Assembly: GCA_047628385.1 (NCBI GenBank)
Contig: JBLHVH010000164.1
Span: 1-7,976 of the forward strand
Reading direction: 5' to 3'
Source: PZPK01 sp047628385
Lineage (GTDB): Bacteria > Pseudomonadota > Gammaproteobacteria > Pseudomonadales > Oleiphilaceae
DNA: 7,976 bases
Every line of letters starts with the position of its first letter. Positions within the stretch are counted from its first letter, which is position 1. Positions 1-6,100 of the stretch are shown here, one piece after another. A model generated the notes under the pieces. The model was not told where the DNA came from, searched no databases, and was given only the letters and a program-made list of their open reading frames with translations. The translations under genes were made by a program, and so were the position numbers.

Positions 1-570
1 GCTTTTGCAAACGAACATATCCCAATTAAGTCCGACACTGAAACAACACGCACACTTGTTATTTCACCCGCAGCAAGCAAAGAAGAACGTAACTGGTTGC
101 CAGAGCGCTATGCGGCTATTGCAGACTATGCGCATCAGAAAGGCTTCAATGTCGTTCTATGTGGTGGCCCAAGTGATGTCGATAAAAATCTAGGCGCTGC
201 TATTGTAGAGTTTGCACAATCTCCCATTAAAAATTTAATTGCACAAACTAACTTAAAACAAATGTTAGCCCTACTTGCGAATGCAAACATTGTTTTAGCG
301 CCCGATACGGGCCCTGCCCATATGGCGGTTTCGCAACATACACCTGTACTTGGTTTATATGGCCATTCAAACCCTAAACGCACTGGTCCCTATCTTTATC
401 AAAAATATGCCGCTGAGGTTTACCATCAAAATATTAAAGCTCAAACCGGCAGAAGCTCTCAGCACCTTGTTTGGGGAACGCGTGTAAAAGGGAAACAAAT
501 CATGGAACAAATTACCGTAAACGAAGTCATCTTAAAATTTGAAAAAATTGTTAATGACTTCAATTTATAA
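1..570 (+). CDS. Glycosyltransferase family 9 (heptosyltransferase-like), 3' part
   Basis: The reading frame is open from the first base of the window and ends at TAA 568-570, so 189 C-terminal residues are present and the start lies upstream. GT9 enzymes (WaaC/WaaF/WaaQ relatives) are cytoplasmic-face GT-B enzymes that transfer ADP-heptose or similar sugars to the lipopolysaccharide inner core. The visible part is the C-terminal nucleotide-sugar-binding half. It contains the block VISPAASKEERNWLPERYA near visible residues 20-38, the strand VVLCGGPSD at 51-59, and the family signature PDTGPAHMA at 101-109, followed by a GLYGHSNPKRTGPY-like segment. A TTG codon at 97 is in frame but lies inside a conserved block, so it is not the start. 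The permease gene follows after 12 bp, which suggests cotranscription. The family assignment is firm. The exact acceptor sugar cannot be read from this fragment. Confidence 0.9.
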   Translation, partial: AFANEHIPIKSDTETTRTLVISPAASKEERNWLPERYAAIADYAHQKGFNVVLCGGPSDVDKNLGAAIVEFAQSPIKNLIAQTNLKQMLALLANANIVLAPDTGPAHMAVSQHTPVLGLYGHSNPKRTGPYLYQKYAAEVYHQNIKAQTGRSSQHLVWGTRVKGKQIMEQITVNEVILKFEKIVNDFNL

Positions 571-582
571 CATGCCTCCTTT

Positions 583-1347
583 ATGGATTTATTAAGCGGA
601 GAGTTCGCCCAAATTATTAGGGAAATTGACTGGTTAGTTTGGAGTATAGCCGCACTCAGTTTATTAATTGGTTGTTGGATTCAAACAGCCTTAGGCTTTG
701 GTATGGCGGTTATCGCCGCACCCATCATTGTGTTATTTAAGCCTGAGTGGGTACCTGTCGTATTAACCATGACCGCCTTATTTTTGAGTCTACTCAATAC
801 TTGGGACCAACGCGAGCATCTAGAAACCCAGCATTTATCTGCCTCGTTTATTAGCCGAATTCCCGGTACGTTTTTAGGCGCATGGTTATTAATGCAATTA
901 GATACTGCTTGGCTTCAGCTATTAGTTGCAGCCTTTGTTTTACTTGCAGTCGTTATCAGTTATTTAGGAAAGCAATTTACATATACACCTAAGCGCCTTG
1001 CTTTTGCATCATTTATCAGCGGTATTACCGGCACCACAACATCCATAGGCGGCCCCCCCATGGCTATCGTTATGCAACACGGCGCGCATCAAACTATTCG
1101 TGCTAATTTATCACTCTACTTTAGTTACAGCTGCATCGTCAGTTTAATTGCTTATGGATACATGGGACTATTAACCCACTCAATTTTAATCATCGGTGTA
1201 AGTTTTATTCCTGTTTGCTTATTCGGATTTATAGGAGGAATTAAGGCAAGAACCTATGTTGATGGTGGCCTATTTAGACCACTACTGTTAATTCTATGTT
1301 GTATATCTGGCAGCATTGCCTTAATCGGTGCGCTGATCCAGCTATGA
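583..1347 (+). CDS. TauE/SafE-family sulfite/organosulfur anion permease
   Basis: This 254-residue inner-membrane protein has about eight hydrophobic segments. The TauE/SafE family (DUF81) exports or imports small anions such as sulfite, sulfoacetate or taurine-derived compounds. The family is built from two repeated halves, each with a conserved glycine-rich motif, and both are visible: GCWIQTALGFGMAVIAAP at residues 30-47 and SGITGTTTSIGGPPMAIV at 146-163. The length fits the usual 240-270 residues. The ATG at 583 is the only reasonable start, because the GT9 stop is only 12 bp upstream. No Shine-Dalgarno sequence precedes it (the upstream bases read GCCTCCTTT, the complement of one), so translation may be coupled to the preceding gene. 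The 3' end overlaps the convergent HD-GYP gene by 6 bp. The substrate cannot be deduced, and no sulfur-metabolism gene is nearby. Confidence 0.88.
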   Translation: MDLLSGEFAQIIREIDWLVWSIAALSLLIGCWIQTALGFGMAVIAAPIIVLFKPEWVPVVLTMTALFLSLLNTWDQREHLETQHLSASFISRIPGTFLGAWLLMQLDTAWLQLLVAAFVLLAVVISYLGKQFTYTPKRLAFASFISGITGTTTSIGGPPMAIVMQHGAHQTIRANLSLYFSYSCIVSLIAYGYMGLLTHSILIIGVSFIPVCLFGFIGGIKARTYVDGGLFRPLLLILCCISGSIALIGALIQL

Positions 1348-2604
1348 GGCAAGCGATAGGCCAAACTTCAAGCCTTTGTCCTTATACTCCTGTAAACGTA
1401 TACCAAATTCCCCATCGGCAAATACTTCTTTCACTCTCAAGGGCTTTCCATCATGGTCTTTGAGGTCCTTGCTGAGGTCAATAATTCGTTCTGGGCAAAG
1501 CTTTTTAAGACTGTTTCGAACAACGATCACTTTTGGGCGAAGTTTATTGTTTGGCTGGCAAGATAAAATAATCCCGGCCTCACCATTGTTCAACTCCACA
1601 ATATGGCCGGGTGGATAAATACCAATTAAACGAATAAAGGCCCTGACAATATCGTCATCAAATTGATGCCCTTTACAGTCATAAAGTATACGCATCGCCT
1701 CTAGCGTAGAGCGACCCTCGCTGTATACACGATCACTTGTAATGGCATCAAAGGCGTCGACCACGCTCACTATTTTAGCAAAGTAAGGTATTTTCTCGGC
1801 TGAGATCCCCCTTGGGTAACCTTTCCCATTTACAAATTCATGGTGGCAATACGCAACATCAACCGTCACCGGTGGTACGTCCGCTTTAGACATCAATAAC
1901 TTTCGCCCTTCAGTCGCGTGCGTTTTAACGAGATCGTATTCTTCTTTACTCAACGAACCTTCTTTATTGAGTACTTCGAGCGGTATTTTTATTTTACCAA
2001 CATCATGCAGCATCCCCGCCATACCTAGGTCTTCAAGTTCTTTTTCTAATAAGTTGAGCTCCCGCCCCAAGGCAATTGATAAAATGGCAACCCGAAGCGA
2101 ATGCTCAGCAGTATAATCATCTCTATTTTTGATTTGGCTTAGCCATAGTAAAGCATTAGGGTTATTTAGAACGCTTTTAACACAACGCCTAACACCCACT
2201 TTTACTTCTTGAACATTAATATCATGCGAAAGGCGCAAAGCGGCGAGTACATTATCGACACTCTTTTTCGCTTCATCATAATATTTAATCGCAGCAGGCA
2301 ACGCAGATTCTGTTGAAACCTTATAAATACGGCGGCTTTTTATTTGGGTGCGAGGTTTCTGGTTGTCTTGATGTTTAACTTCAGTTTGCGTGACATCGAT
2401 ATATACATGGTCACAATATTCACAAAGCTGATCAATTTCATCTTCATGGTTAATTAAAAACCCCTGAAACAGAAATGGCGTATCACCCCAAGGACGATCT
2501 AGCGCCACCACATACATCCCAAGTTTTAATGAATGCGTACCTATTTTTTCTCTAACGAGCTTTTTAGATACTTTATACGATTCATGATTATATTCACCTC
2601 GCAT
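1342..2604 (-). CDS. HD-GYP domain cyclic-di-GMP phosphodiesterase with N-terminal DUF3391
   Basis: This 420-residue cytoplasmic protein has a DUF3391-like N-terminus (about residues 15-75, GTHSLKLGMYVVALDRPWGD) joined to an HD-GYP domain (about 150-330). HD-GYP enzymes hydrolyse the second messenger c-di-GMP, usually favouring motility over biofilm. Visible metal and active-site residues are H168 in AEHSLR, the H200-D201 pair in MLHDVGKIKIP with K204, H229 in KTHATEG, H254-H255, the G262-Y263-P264 motif, and D283 in VVDAFDA. One departure from the common HHExxDGxGYP form is N259 where Asp is usual. About 90 residues follow the HD-GYP core, a common extension in this subgroup. ATG 2604 is used because the frame is conserved close to it. 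The best Shine-Dalgarno-like AGGTGA (2599-2594) actually lies inside the gene, and only a weak GGGGTAGG precedes the ATG. A candidate promoter and two palindromes lie just upstream, and the gene could also be read from the GT4 gene behind it. Confidence 0.93.
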   Translation of the reverse strand: MRGEYNHESYKVSKKLVREKIGTHSLKLGMYVVALDRPWGDTPFLFQGFLINHEDEIDQLCEYCDHVYIDVTQTEVKHQDNQKPRTQIKSRRIYKVSTESALPAAIKYYDEAKKSVDNVLAALRLSHDINVQEVKVGVRRCVKSVLNNPNALLWLSQIKNRDDYTAEHSLRVAILSIALGRELNLLEKELEDLGMAGMLHDVGKIKIPLEVLNKEGSLSKEEYDLVKTHATEGRKLLMSKADVPPVTVDVAYCHHEFVNGKGYPRGISAEKIPYFAKIVSVVDAFDAITSDRVYSEGRSTLEAMRILYDCKGHQFDDDIVRAFIRLIGIYPPGHIVELNNGEAGIILSCQPNNKLRPKVIVVRNSLKKLCPERIIDLSKDLKDHDGKPLRVKEVFADGEFGIRLQEYKDKGLKFGLSLAS

Positions 2605-2645
2605 ATAAAAAAGCCTACCCCAAAACGACTAACTAAATAGGCCGC

Positions 2646-2665
2646 CCTCTTAGAGGTTTAAACCT
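2646..2665. repeat. Two overlapping palindromes in the HD-GYP leader
   Basis: CCTCTTAGAGG (2646-2656, 5-bp arms around one base) overlaps the perfect 12-bp palindrome AGGTTTAAACCT (2654-2665). They lie just downstream of the candidate promoter's expected start, a position suited to a repressor operator. They could also form alternative small hairpins in the leader RNA. No binding protein is recognisable from the sequence. Confidence 0.4.
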
Positions 2666-2682
2666 ATGATATATTTGTATTT

Positions 2683-2712
2683 AATATAGACCATGATTGC
2701 CTTTTTAGTCCA
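2683..2712 (-). promoter_or_regulatory. Candidate sigma-70 promoter for the HD-GYP gene
   Basis: Read on the minus strand, TGGACT (2712-2707, four of six matches to TTGACA) and TATATT (2688-2683, five of six matches to TATAAT) are separated by 18 bp. Transcription would start near 2676 and give a leader of roughly 70 bases before ATG 2604. It was identified by eye only. It would let the phosphodiesterase be expressed independently of the upstream GT4 gene. Confidence 0.35.
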
Positions 2713-2736
2713 CTTCTTATGACCAAAAATACATCT

Positions 2737-3843
2737 CTAATACAGAGCCTTACCAGTAACTAAGTTTTCGAAGTAAGTTTTTGTCTGTTGCGCAGATTGC
2801 GCAGTATGGAATTGATCATGAATTCGCTGCTTTGCATGCTCACCTAGCGCTTCACACAACGCTGGATCTCGCCATAGTGTAAGTACAGCATCACTAATCT
2901 GGCTGCTATTTCCAGGTGCGACCACAAAACCGCTTTCTGCATTTATTACTAATTCGGCACTGCCACCCGTATTAGTCACAATAGGCGGTACGCCATAGAC
3001 CATTGCTTCGATTACCGTTTTTGGTAAGCCCTCGCGCTTAATCGAAGGTAATACTGAAACATTGCATGCAGCAATCAATTCAGGGGCATCGCGTCGAAAA
3101 CCAAGCACATGAATCCGACTAGCCATTGGGCTAGCTTCAATTATCTCATTGACGGCACGACTATCCATACCACTACCTACTAATAACAGATGGATATTAC
3201 TATCTCGTGGTAAATTATGCGTTGCTGCCAATAACACCGACACGCCTTTTCGAGGTCGGTTATTCGCCACACACCCCACCACAAAAGCATCCTTTGGAAT
3301 ACCTAATGCAGTAAGGTCAGTAGGTATTTTATGATACCAGCTCAAGTCATGCCCTTTATATACAGTGTGTATGCGCTGCTTGGGTAGAGATGATTGCCGG
3401 TGTAAATCATCGCGCACGGCATTAGCCACACATACAATGCCATCAAGTCGTGGATGTAGATGCGTTAAATAAGCACTGGGATCGTAGCGATAAATATTAC
3501 CCGTTTGTCCACGATAGCTAACGGTTTTCACTGGTAATCCAATGGCTGCAAATAAAGTATTGGCGATCGCTTTATTGTTAAATAAGTACACCGCGTCATA
3601 CCGACCTTGCTTTAACTCAGCTCGTATTCGCTTAATTGCTGACCACTGAAGTTTTTTCTTCGGATGATAATCGACCAGCTTCACCCCTTTTTCTAAAAAT
3701 CTTGCCGCGTACTCAGCCCCCGCCTCCGTCATCAGAGTGATATCTACCCCTAGCTTAACCATACCTATCAGTATTTCGGCTTCAGGACGCACGCTATTCC
3801 ACGTGTCAGAGTAATCACTAATAATTAAAAGTTTTAAGGGCAT
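2737..3843 (-). CDS. Glycosyltransferase family 4 (GT-B fold)
   Basis: This 368-residue protein is of normal length for a GT4 retaining glycosyltransferase, a cytoplasmic or membrane-associated enzyme that adds a sugar from a nucleotide donor to a lipopolysaccharide, exopolysaccharide or other glycan. It starts with an N-terminal Rossmann strand (LKLLIISDYSDTW, residues 3-15). The donor-binding half contains VVGCVANNRPRKG (188-200, with the R/K pair that contacts phosphate), HLLLVGSG (218-225), and the E-x7-E motif E271...E279 within EGLPKTVIEAMVYGVPPIVT, followed by NTGGSAELV. There is no signal peptide or membrane segment. The ATG at 3843 has a weak GGAA about ten bases upstream and begins directly at the first beta strand. 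It is divergent from the SDR gene and followed after 132 bp by the HD-GYP gene on the same strand. With the GT9 gene in the same window, a role in surface glycan synthesis is likely. Donor and acceptor are unknown. Confidence 0.92.
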   Translation of the reverse strand: MPLKLLIISDYSDTWNSVRPEAEILIGMVKLGVDITLMTEAGAEYAARFLEKGVKLVDYHPKKKLQWSAIKRIRAELKQGRYDAVYLFNNKAIANTLFAAIGLPVKTVSYRGQTGNIYRYDPSAYLTHLHPRLDGIVCVANAVRDDLHRQSSLPKQRIHTVYKGHDLSWYHKIPTDLTALGIPKDAFVVGCVANNRPRKGVSVLLAATHNLPRDSNIHLLLVGSGMDSRAVNEIIEASPMASRIHVLGFRRDAPELIAACNVSVLPSIKREGLPKTVIEAMVYGVPPIVTNTGGSAELVINAESGFVVAPGNSSQISDAVLTLWRDPALCEALGEHAKQRIHDQFHTAQSAQQTKTYFENLVTGKALY

Positions 3844-3988
3844 AGACTATCGTTCCAATTAGTCGTAAACATATAATTTATTCATATTTTATTACATACT
3901 ATTTAACAGCAATAAATATTAAAGCTTACTATAAAATATTTCGGTTAACGGGCATATTCAACCTAATAAAATTTGAGCGACTCACTCC
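3844..3988. promoter_or_regulatory. Divergent promoter region between GT4 and SDR genes
   Basis: These 145 very A+T-rich bases separate two divergent starts, so promoters for both must lie here or inside the genes. A TATAAA at 3930-3935 on the + strand is a possible -10 for the SDR gene, but no good -35 sits 16-18 bp upstream. A 7-bp inverted repeat AAATATT (3914-3920) / AATATTT (3935-3941) surrounds that area. I see no convincing promoter for the GT4 gene. The region is supported by gene arrangement more than by motifs. Confidence 0.4.
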
Positions 3989-4831
3989 ATGATTAATGAC
4001 ACACAAAAGAATACTAACAAAATTGTTTGGCTTACAGGTAGTGCCAGTGGTATTGGCCTTCATTTAACGGATTTATTTCAAAAATTGAATTACCAAGTCA
4101 TCGCAACAGACATCAATGAAGAAGCCATGCATAAAGCTGCCACTGAAAAAAAGTGGCATGTAGGAAGAATGCTTATTCGCAAACTGAACGTCTGCCAAAA
4201 AGAGTCTTGGCAATTAGTATTCGATGAAGCCATCGAACGTTTTGGTAAGATTGATATTTTTTTAAATATTGCAGGCTACGTCAAACCTGGGTTTTTACTT
4301 GAAACTCCTCTCGAAGAGTTAGATAAACATATTGATGTCAATCTCAAAGGGGCAATTTATGGCTGTCATATCATTGGCCAACAGATGCTCAAACAAAGTA
4401 ACGGTCATATTATTAATATTGCGTCTTTAGCAGGGATTGCGCCAGTTCCTGGCATGGGATATTACAGTACTTCAAAACTCGGAATCCGTGGTTACTCTTT
4501 AATTTTGGCTCAAGAATTACGCGACAAAGGCATTTCTGTATCGGTGGTTTGTCCCGACTTAATTAAAACCCCGATGTACGATTTACAGCTAGATTATGAA
4601 AAGGAATCCGCTTTAGTTTTTTCAGGTGTTAAGCTGTTAACCGTAAATGATATCTCTGATGCGATATTTAATACCGTACTGCCTAAAAAACCCTTTGAAT
4701 GCACTCTCCCAAGGTACAGAGGTTGGTTAGCAACATTCACTAACGCCTTTCCTGCCCTGGCTTACCACGTTTCAGGCCCCTTCAAACGTATCGGTGAAGC
4801 AAAAATCCGAAAAGCGAAGCAGTCATTATAA
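3989..4831 (+). CDS. Short-chain dehydrogenase/reductase (classical SDR)
   Basis: This 280-residue, probably cytosolic NAD(P)-dependent oxidoreductase interconverts an alcohol and a carbonyl. The classical SDR signatures are in order: TGSASGIG nucleotide-binding loop at residues 16-23; D41 at the end of strand beta2, which favours NAD(H); NIAG at 93-96 (usual form NNAG); N118; catalytic S146 in NIASLAG; Y159 and K163 of the YxxxK motif; and PDLIKTPM at 189-196, where the usual PG is PD. The catalytic tetrad is complete. The C-terminal ~45 residues (from about 235) extend past the core and are basic and aromatic, possibly for membrane or lipid-substrate contact (inference). ATG 3989 is the first possible start because an in-frame TGA lies at 3974-3976, but its Shine-Dalgarno is weak (GAG 3975-3977). 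No clear terminator follows, so it may be transcribed with the downstream regulator. The substrate is not identifiable. Confidence 0.92.
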   Translation: MINDTQKNTNKIVWLTGSASGIGLHLTDLFQKLNYQVIATDINEEAMHKAATEKKWHVGRMLIRKLNVCQKESWQLVFDEAIERFGKIDIFLNIAGYVKPGFLLETPLEELDKHIDVNLKGAIYGCHIIGQQMLKQSNGHIINIASLAGIAPVPGMGYYSTSKLGIRGYSLILAQELRDKGISVSVVCPDLIKTPMYDLQLDYEKESALVFSGVKLLTVNDISDAIFNTVLPKKPFECTLPRYRGWLATFTNAFPALAYHVSGPFKRIGEAKIRKAKQSL

Positions 4832-4897
4832 GTTATTTATGTTCGCCAATTAACATATCAGACACAAATCAGGCTTGTACAAACAAAAATTATCAAA

Positions 4898-4932
4898 TTT
4901 ATGTCATAAAAAAATACATTTAAGTCATAAAA
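4898..4932 (+). promoter_or_regulatory. Direct repeat, two helical turns apart (candidate operator)
   Basis: TTTATGTCATAAAA (4898-4911) and TTTAAGTCATAAAA (4919-4932) are identical at 13 of 14 bases and start exactly 21 bp apart, so both copies face the same side of the helix. The first copy contains the palindrome TTTATG-T-CATAAA. The pair sits about 145 bp before the LuxR-type regulator gene. This arrangement suits cooperative binding of a regulator, possibly one of the two LuxR-type proteins downstream (inference). Confidence 0.45.
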
Positions 4933-4973
4933 GGAAAATCTCATCACTGTATTCAAATAAAATATCATTAATA

Positions 4974-5048
4974 TAAAGCATTGATAGGCGTATATAGATA
5001 GTTGGCCGAGATATAAAAGCTGACTTAATCGATATGGCTAATGCTTTA
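4974..5048 (+). repeat. 9-bp perfect inverted repeat in the regulator leader
   Basis: TAAAGCATT (4974-4982) and AATGCTTTA (5040-5048) are exact reverse complements separated by 57 bases. The right arm ends on the first base of the AAGGGAG ribosome-binding site. A second possible stem, UUGGCC (5002-5007) with GGCUAA (5036-5041), shares bases 5040-5041 with it, so the two would compete. Either could influence access to the ribosome-binding site. The stems are A+T-rich or contain G-U pairs, so stability is uncertain. Confidence 0.3.
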
Positions 5049-5081
5049 AGGGAGAATATTAAAATGGACGATATATTGTGA
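5048..5081 (+). other. Strong RBS with five-codon ORF overlapping the regulator start
   Basis: AAGGGAG (5048-5054) is followed after nine bases by ATG 5064, an ideal spacing. That frame encodes only MDDIL and stops at TGA 5079-5081, which overlaps GTG 5078, the start of the LuxR-type regulator. This could be a minicistron that couples translation to the regulator, a slippage site, or the scar of a one-base deletion in a gene that once began MDDIL-VNTAPT. The sequence alone does not choose between them. Confidence 0.45.
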
Positions 5082-6061
5082 ATACCGCGCCAACATTATC
5101 TCCAAGTATATTTGATCTTTATGATAGTGCATCAAAAGGGCAGTCATATTTATTAGAAACATTATGTCGTCTATTTAATTGCCTCTCGACCTCTATACAA
5201 GAATACCCCTGTAACGACGACCCGTACAATGCCTCACATACTTTTAGCATTGAGCCTCAACCCTCTTTTATAAAAAAAGCCTCCTATGTAGCAATGCTCT
5301 GTTTTAACTCGAATAATTTAGTAAATTGTTATTTACTCATGCATTATTCCACACAGAGTGATCAAACTTACCCTCTCACTTTTGAAGCAAACGAACTCAG
5401 CCATCACGTAATTGAAGCGCTTAATATTTCCTATAAAATAACGCAACAAGAAAATGACCAAAAGTCTATTCACTATGTATTAGATCACTACCCCATACCT
5501 GCAATGGCTATTGATGACAACCTAAACACAATTTTTATCAATCAAGCTGCGCTATACATTCTTCAAAAAGCAACAATTAAAATGGTAACCAAGCAAGAAA
5601 GTCTCTTAAAAATTTGCCGAGCAGACAACCACTATAAATTAAAACAAGCACTCACAAATAGCCTGTCTGGCAACACTCTGACAAGCAGTCATTTGATGAT
5701 TGATTTTAATGAAATTACTTTAGCGCTCATCATCACAACCGCTAACACAGTGCCCAATGCATTTAGACATTTTTCACGTAATAATGTCTCATGGATATAT
5801 ATATTAAAGCCTGATTACACCCTCACGTTAAAATCACACCCAGAGCTTAAAAAAATTGGTCTGAGTAGCGCCGAAATTGAATTATCCTGCGCACTGTTTA
5901 GTGGTACAAGTTTAAATAATATTGCTGAGCAACGGCATGTTTCAAAACAAACCGTCCGCAAGCAACTCCAGTCAGTTCTCCGAAAAACACACTGCGAAAG
6001 TCAAGAAAGCTTAATAATATTTTTCTTTGAAAATTACATTCATTACGGCCTCATTCACTAA
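5078..6061 (+). CDS. LuxR-type HTH transcriptional regulator with PAS-like N-terminus
   Basis: This 327-residue protein ends in a LuxR/GerE DNA-binding domain at about residues 258-320: IGLSSAEIELSCALFSG, the recognition region NIAEQRHVSKQTVRKQLQ, then LRKTHCESQESLI, which fits the usual spacing. Residues 130-165 (HYVLDHYPIPAMAIDDNLN then FINQAALYIL) resemble a PAS start. Residues 1-125 are of unknown fold. There is no recognisable acyl-homoserine-lactone-binding domain and no receiver domain. The frame opens only at 5063, after TAA 5060-5062, and offers GTG 5078 as the sole ordinary start before residue 73. The strong AAGGGAG at 5048-5054 is placed for ATG 5064 in another frame, 23 bases short of the GTG, so the N-terminus is uncertain. 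The next gene, 39 bp on, has the same plan plus a hydrolase domain. A role as a ligand-responsive transcription factor for itself or its neighbours is inferred. Confidence 0.82.
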   Translation: MNTAPTLSPSIFDLYDSASKGQSYLLETLCRLFNCLSTSIQEYPCNDDPYNASHTFSIEPQPSFIKKASYVAMLCFNSNNLVNCYLLMHYSTQSDQTYPLTFEANELSHHVIEALNISYKITQQENDQKSIHYVLDHYPIPAMAIDDNLNTIFINQAALYILQKATIKMVTKQESLLKICRADNHYKLKQALTNSLSGNTLTSSHLMIDFNEITLALIITTANTVPNAFRHFSRNNVSWIYILKPDYTLTLKSHPELKKIGLSSAEIELSCALFSGTSLNNIAEQRHVSKQTVRKQLQSVLRKTHCESQESLIIFFFENYIHYGLIH

Positions 6062-6100
6062 ACAAAAACCACTAAAAAATAAAAACATATAGGTAATAAG

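Noticed and set aside
5..193. 62-residue open frame on the + strand
   Set aside because: It overlaps the GT9 coding frame, which carries recognisable conserved motifs over the same bases.
135..383. 82-residue open frame on the - strand
   Set aside because: It is antisense to the conserved GT9 region, with no family resemblance and no ribosome-binding site.
97..570. GT9 gene starting at TTG 97
   Set aside because: The frame is open to base 1 and the conserved segment around visible residues 20-33 lies before and across this codon, so the gene is truncated by the window edge.
1376..1618. 80-residue open frame on the + strand
   Set aside because: It is antisense to the C-terminal part of the HD-GYP gene and its composition looks like a shadow translation.
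3149..3334. 61-residue open frame on the + strand
   Set aside because: It is antisense to the donor-binding region of the GT4 gene.
4838..4857. Hairpin TATGTT / AACATA after the SDR stop, as a terminator
   Set aside because: It has only six A+T-rich pairs with an 8-base loop and no following T-run, so it is too weak to call.
4875..4903. TTGTAC-17-TTTATG as a promoter for the regulator gene
   Set aside because: Only three of six bases match in each box, so the resemblance is at chance level in A+T-rich DNA.
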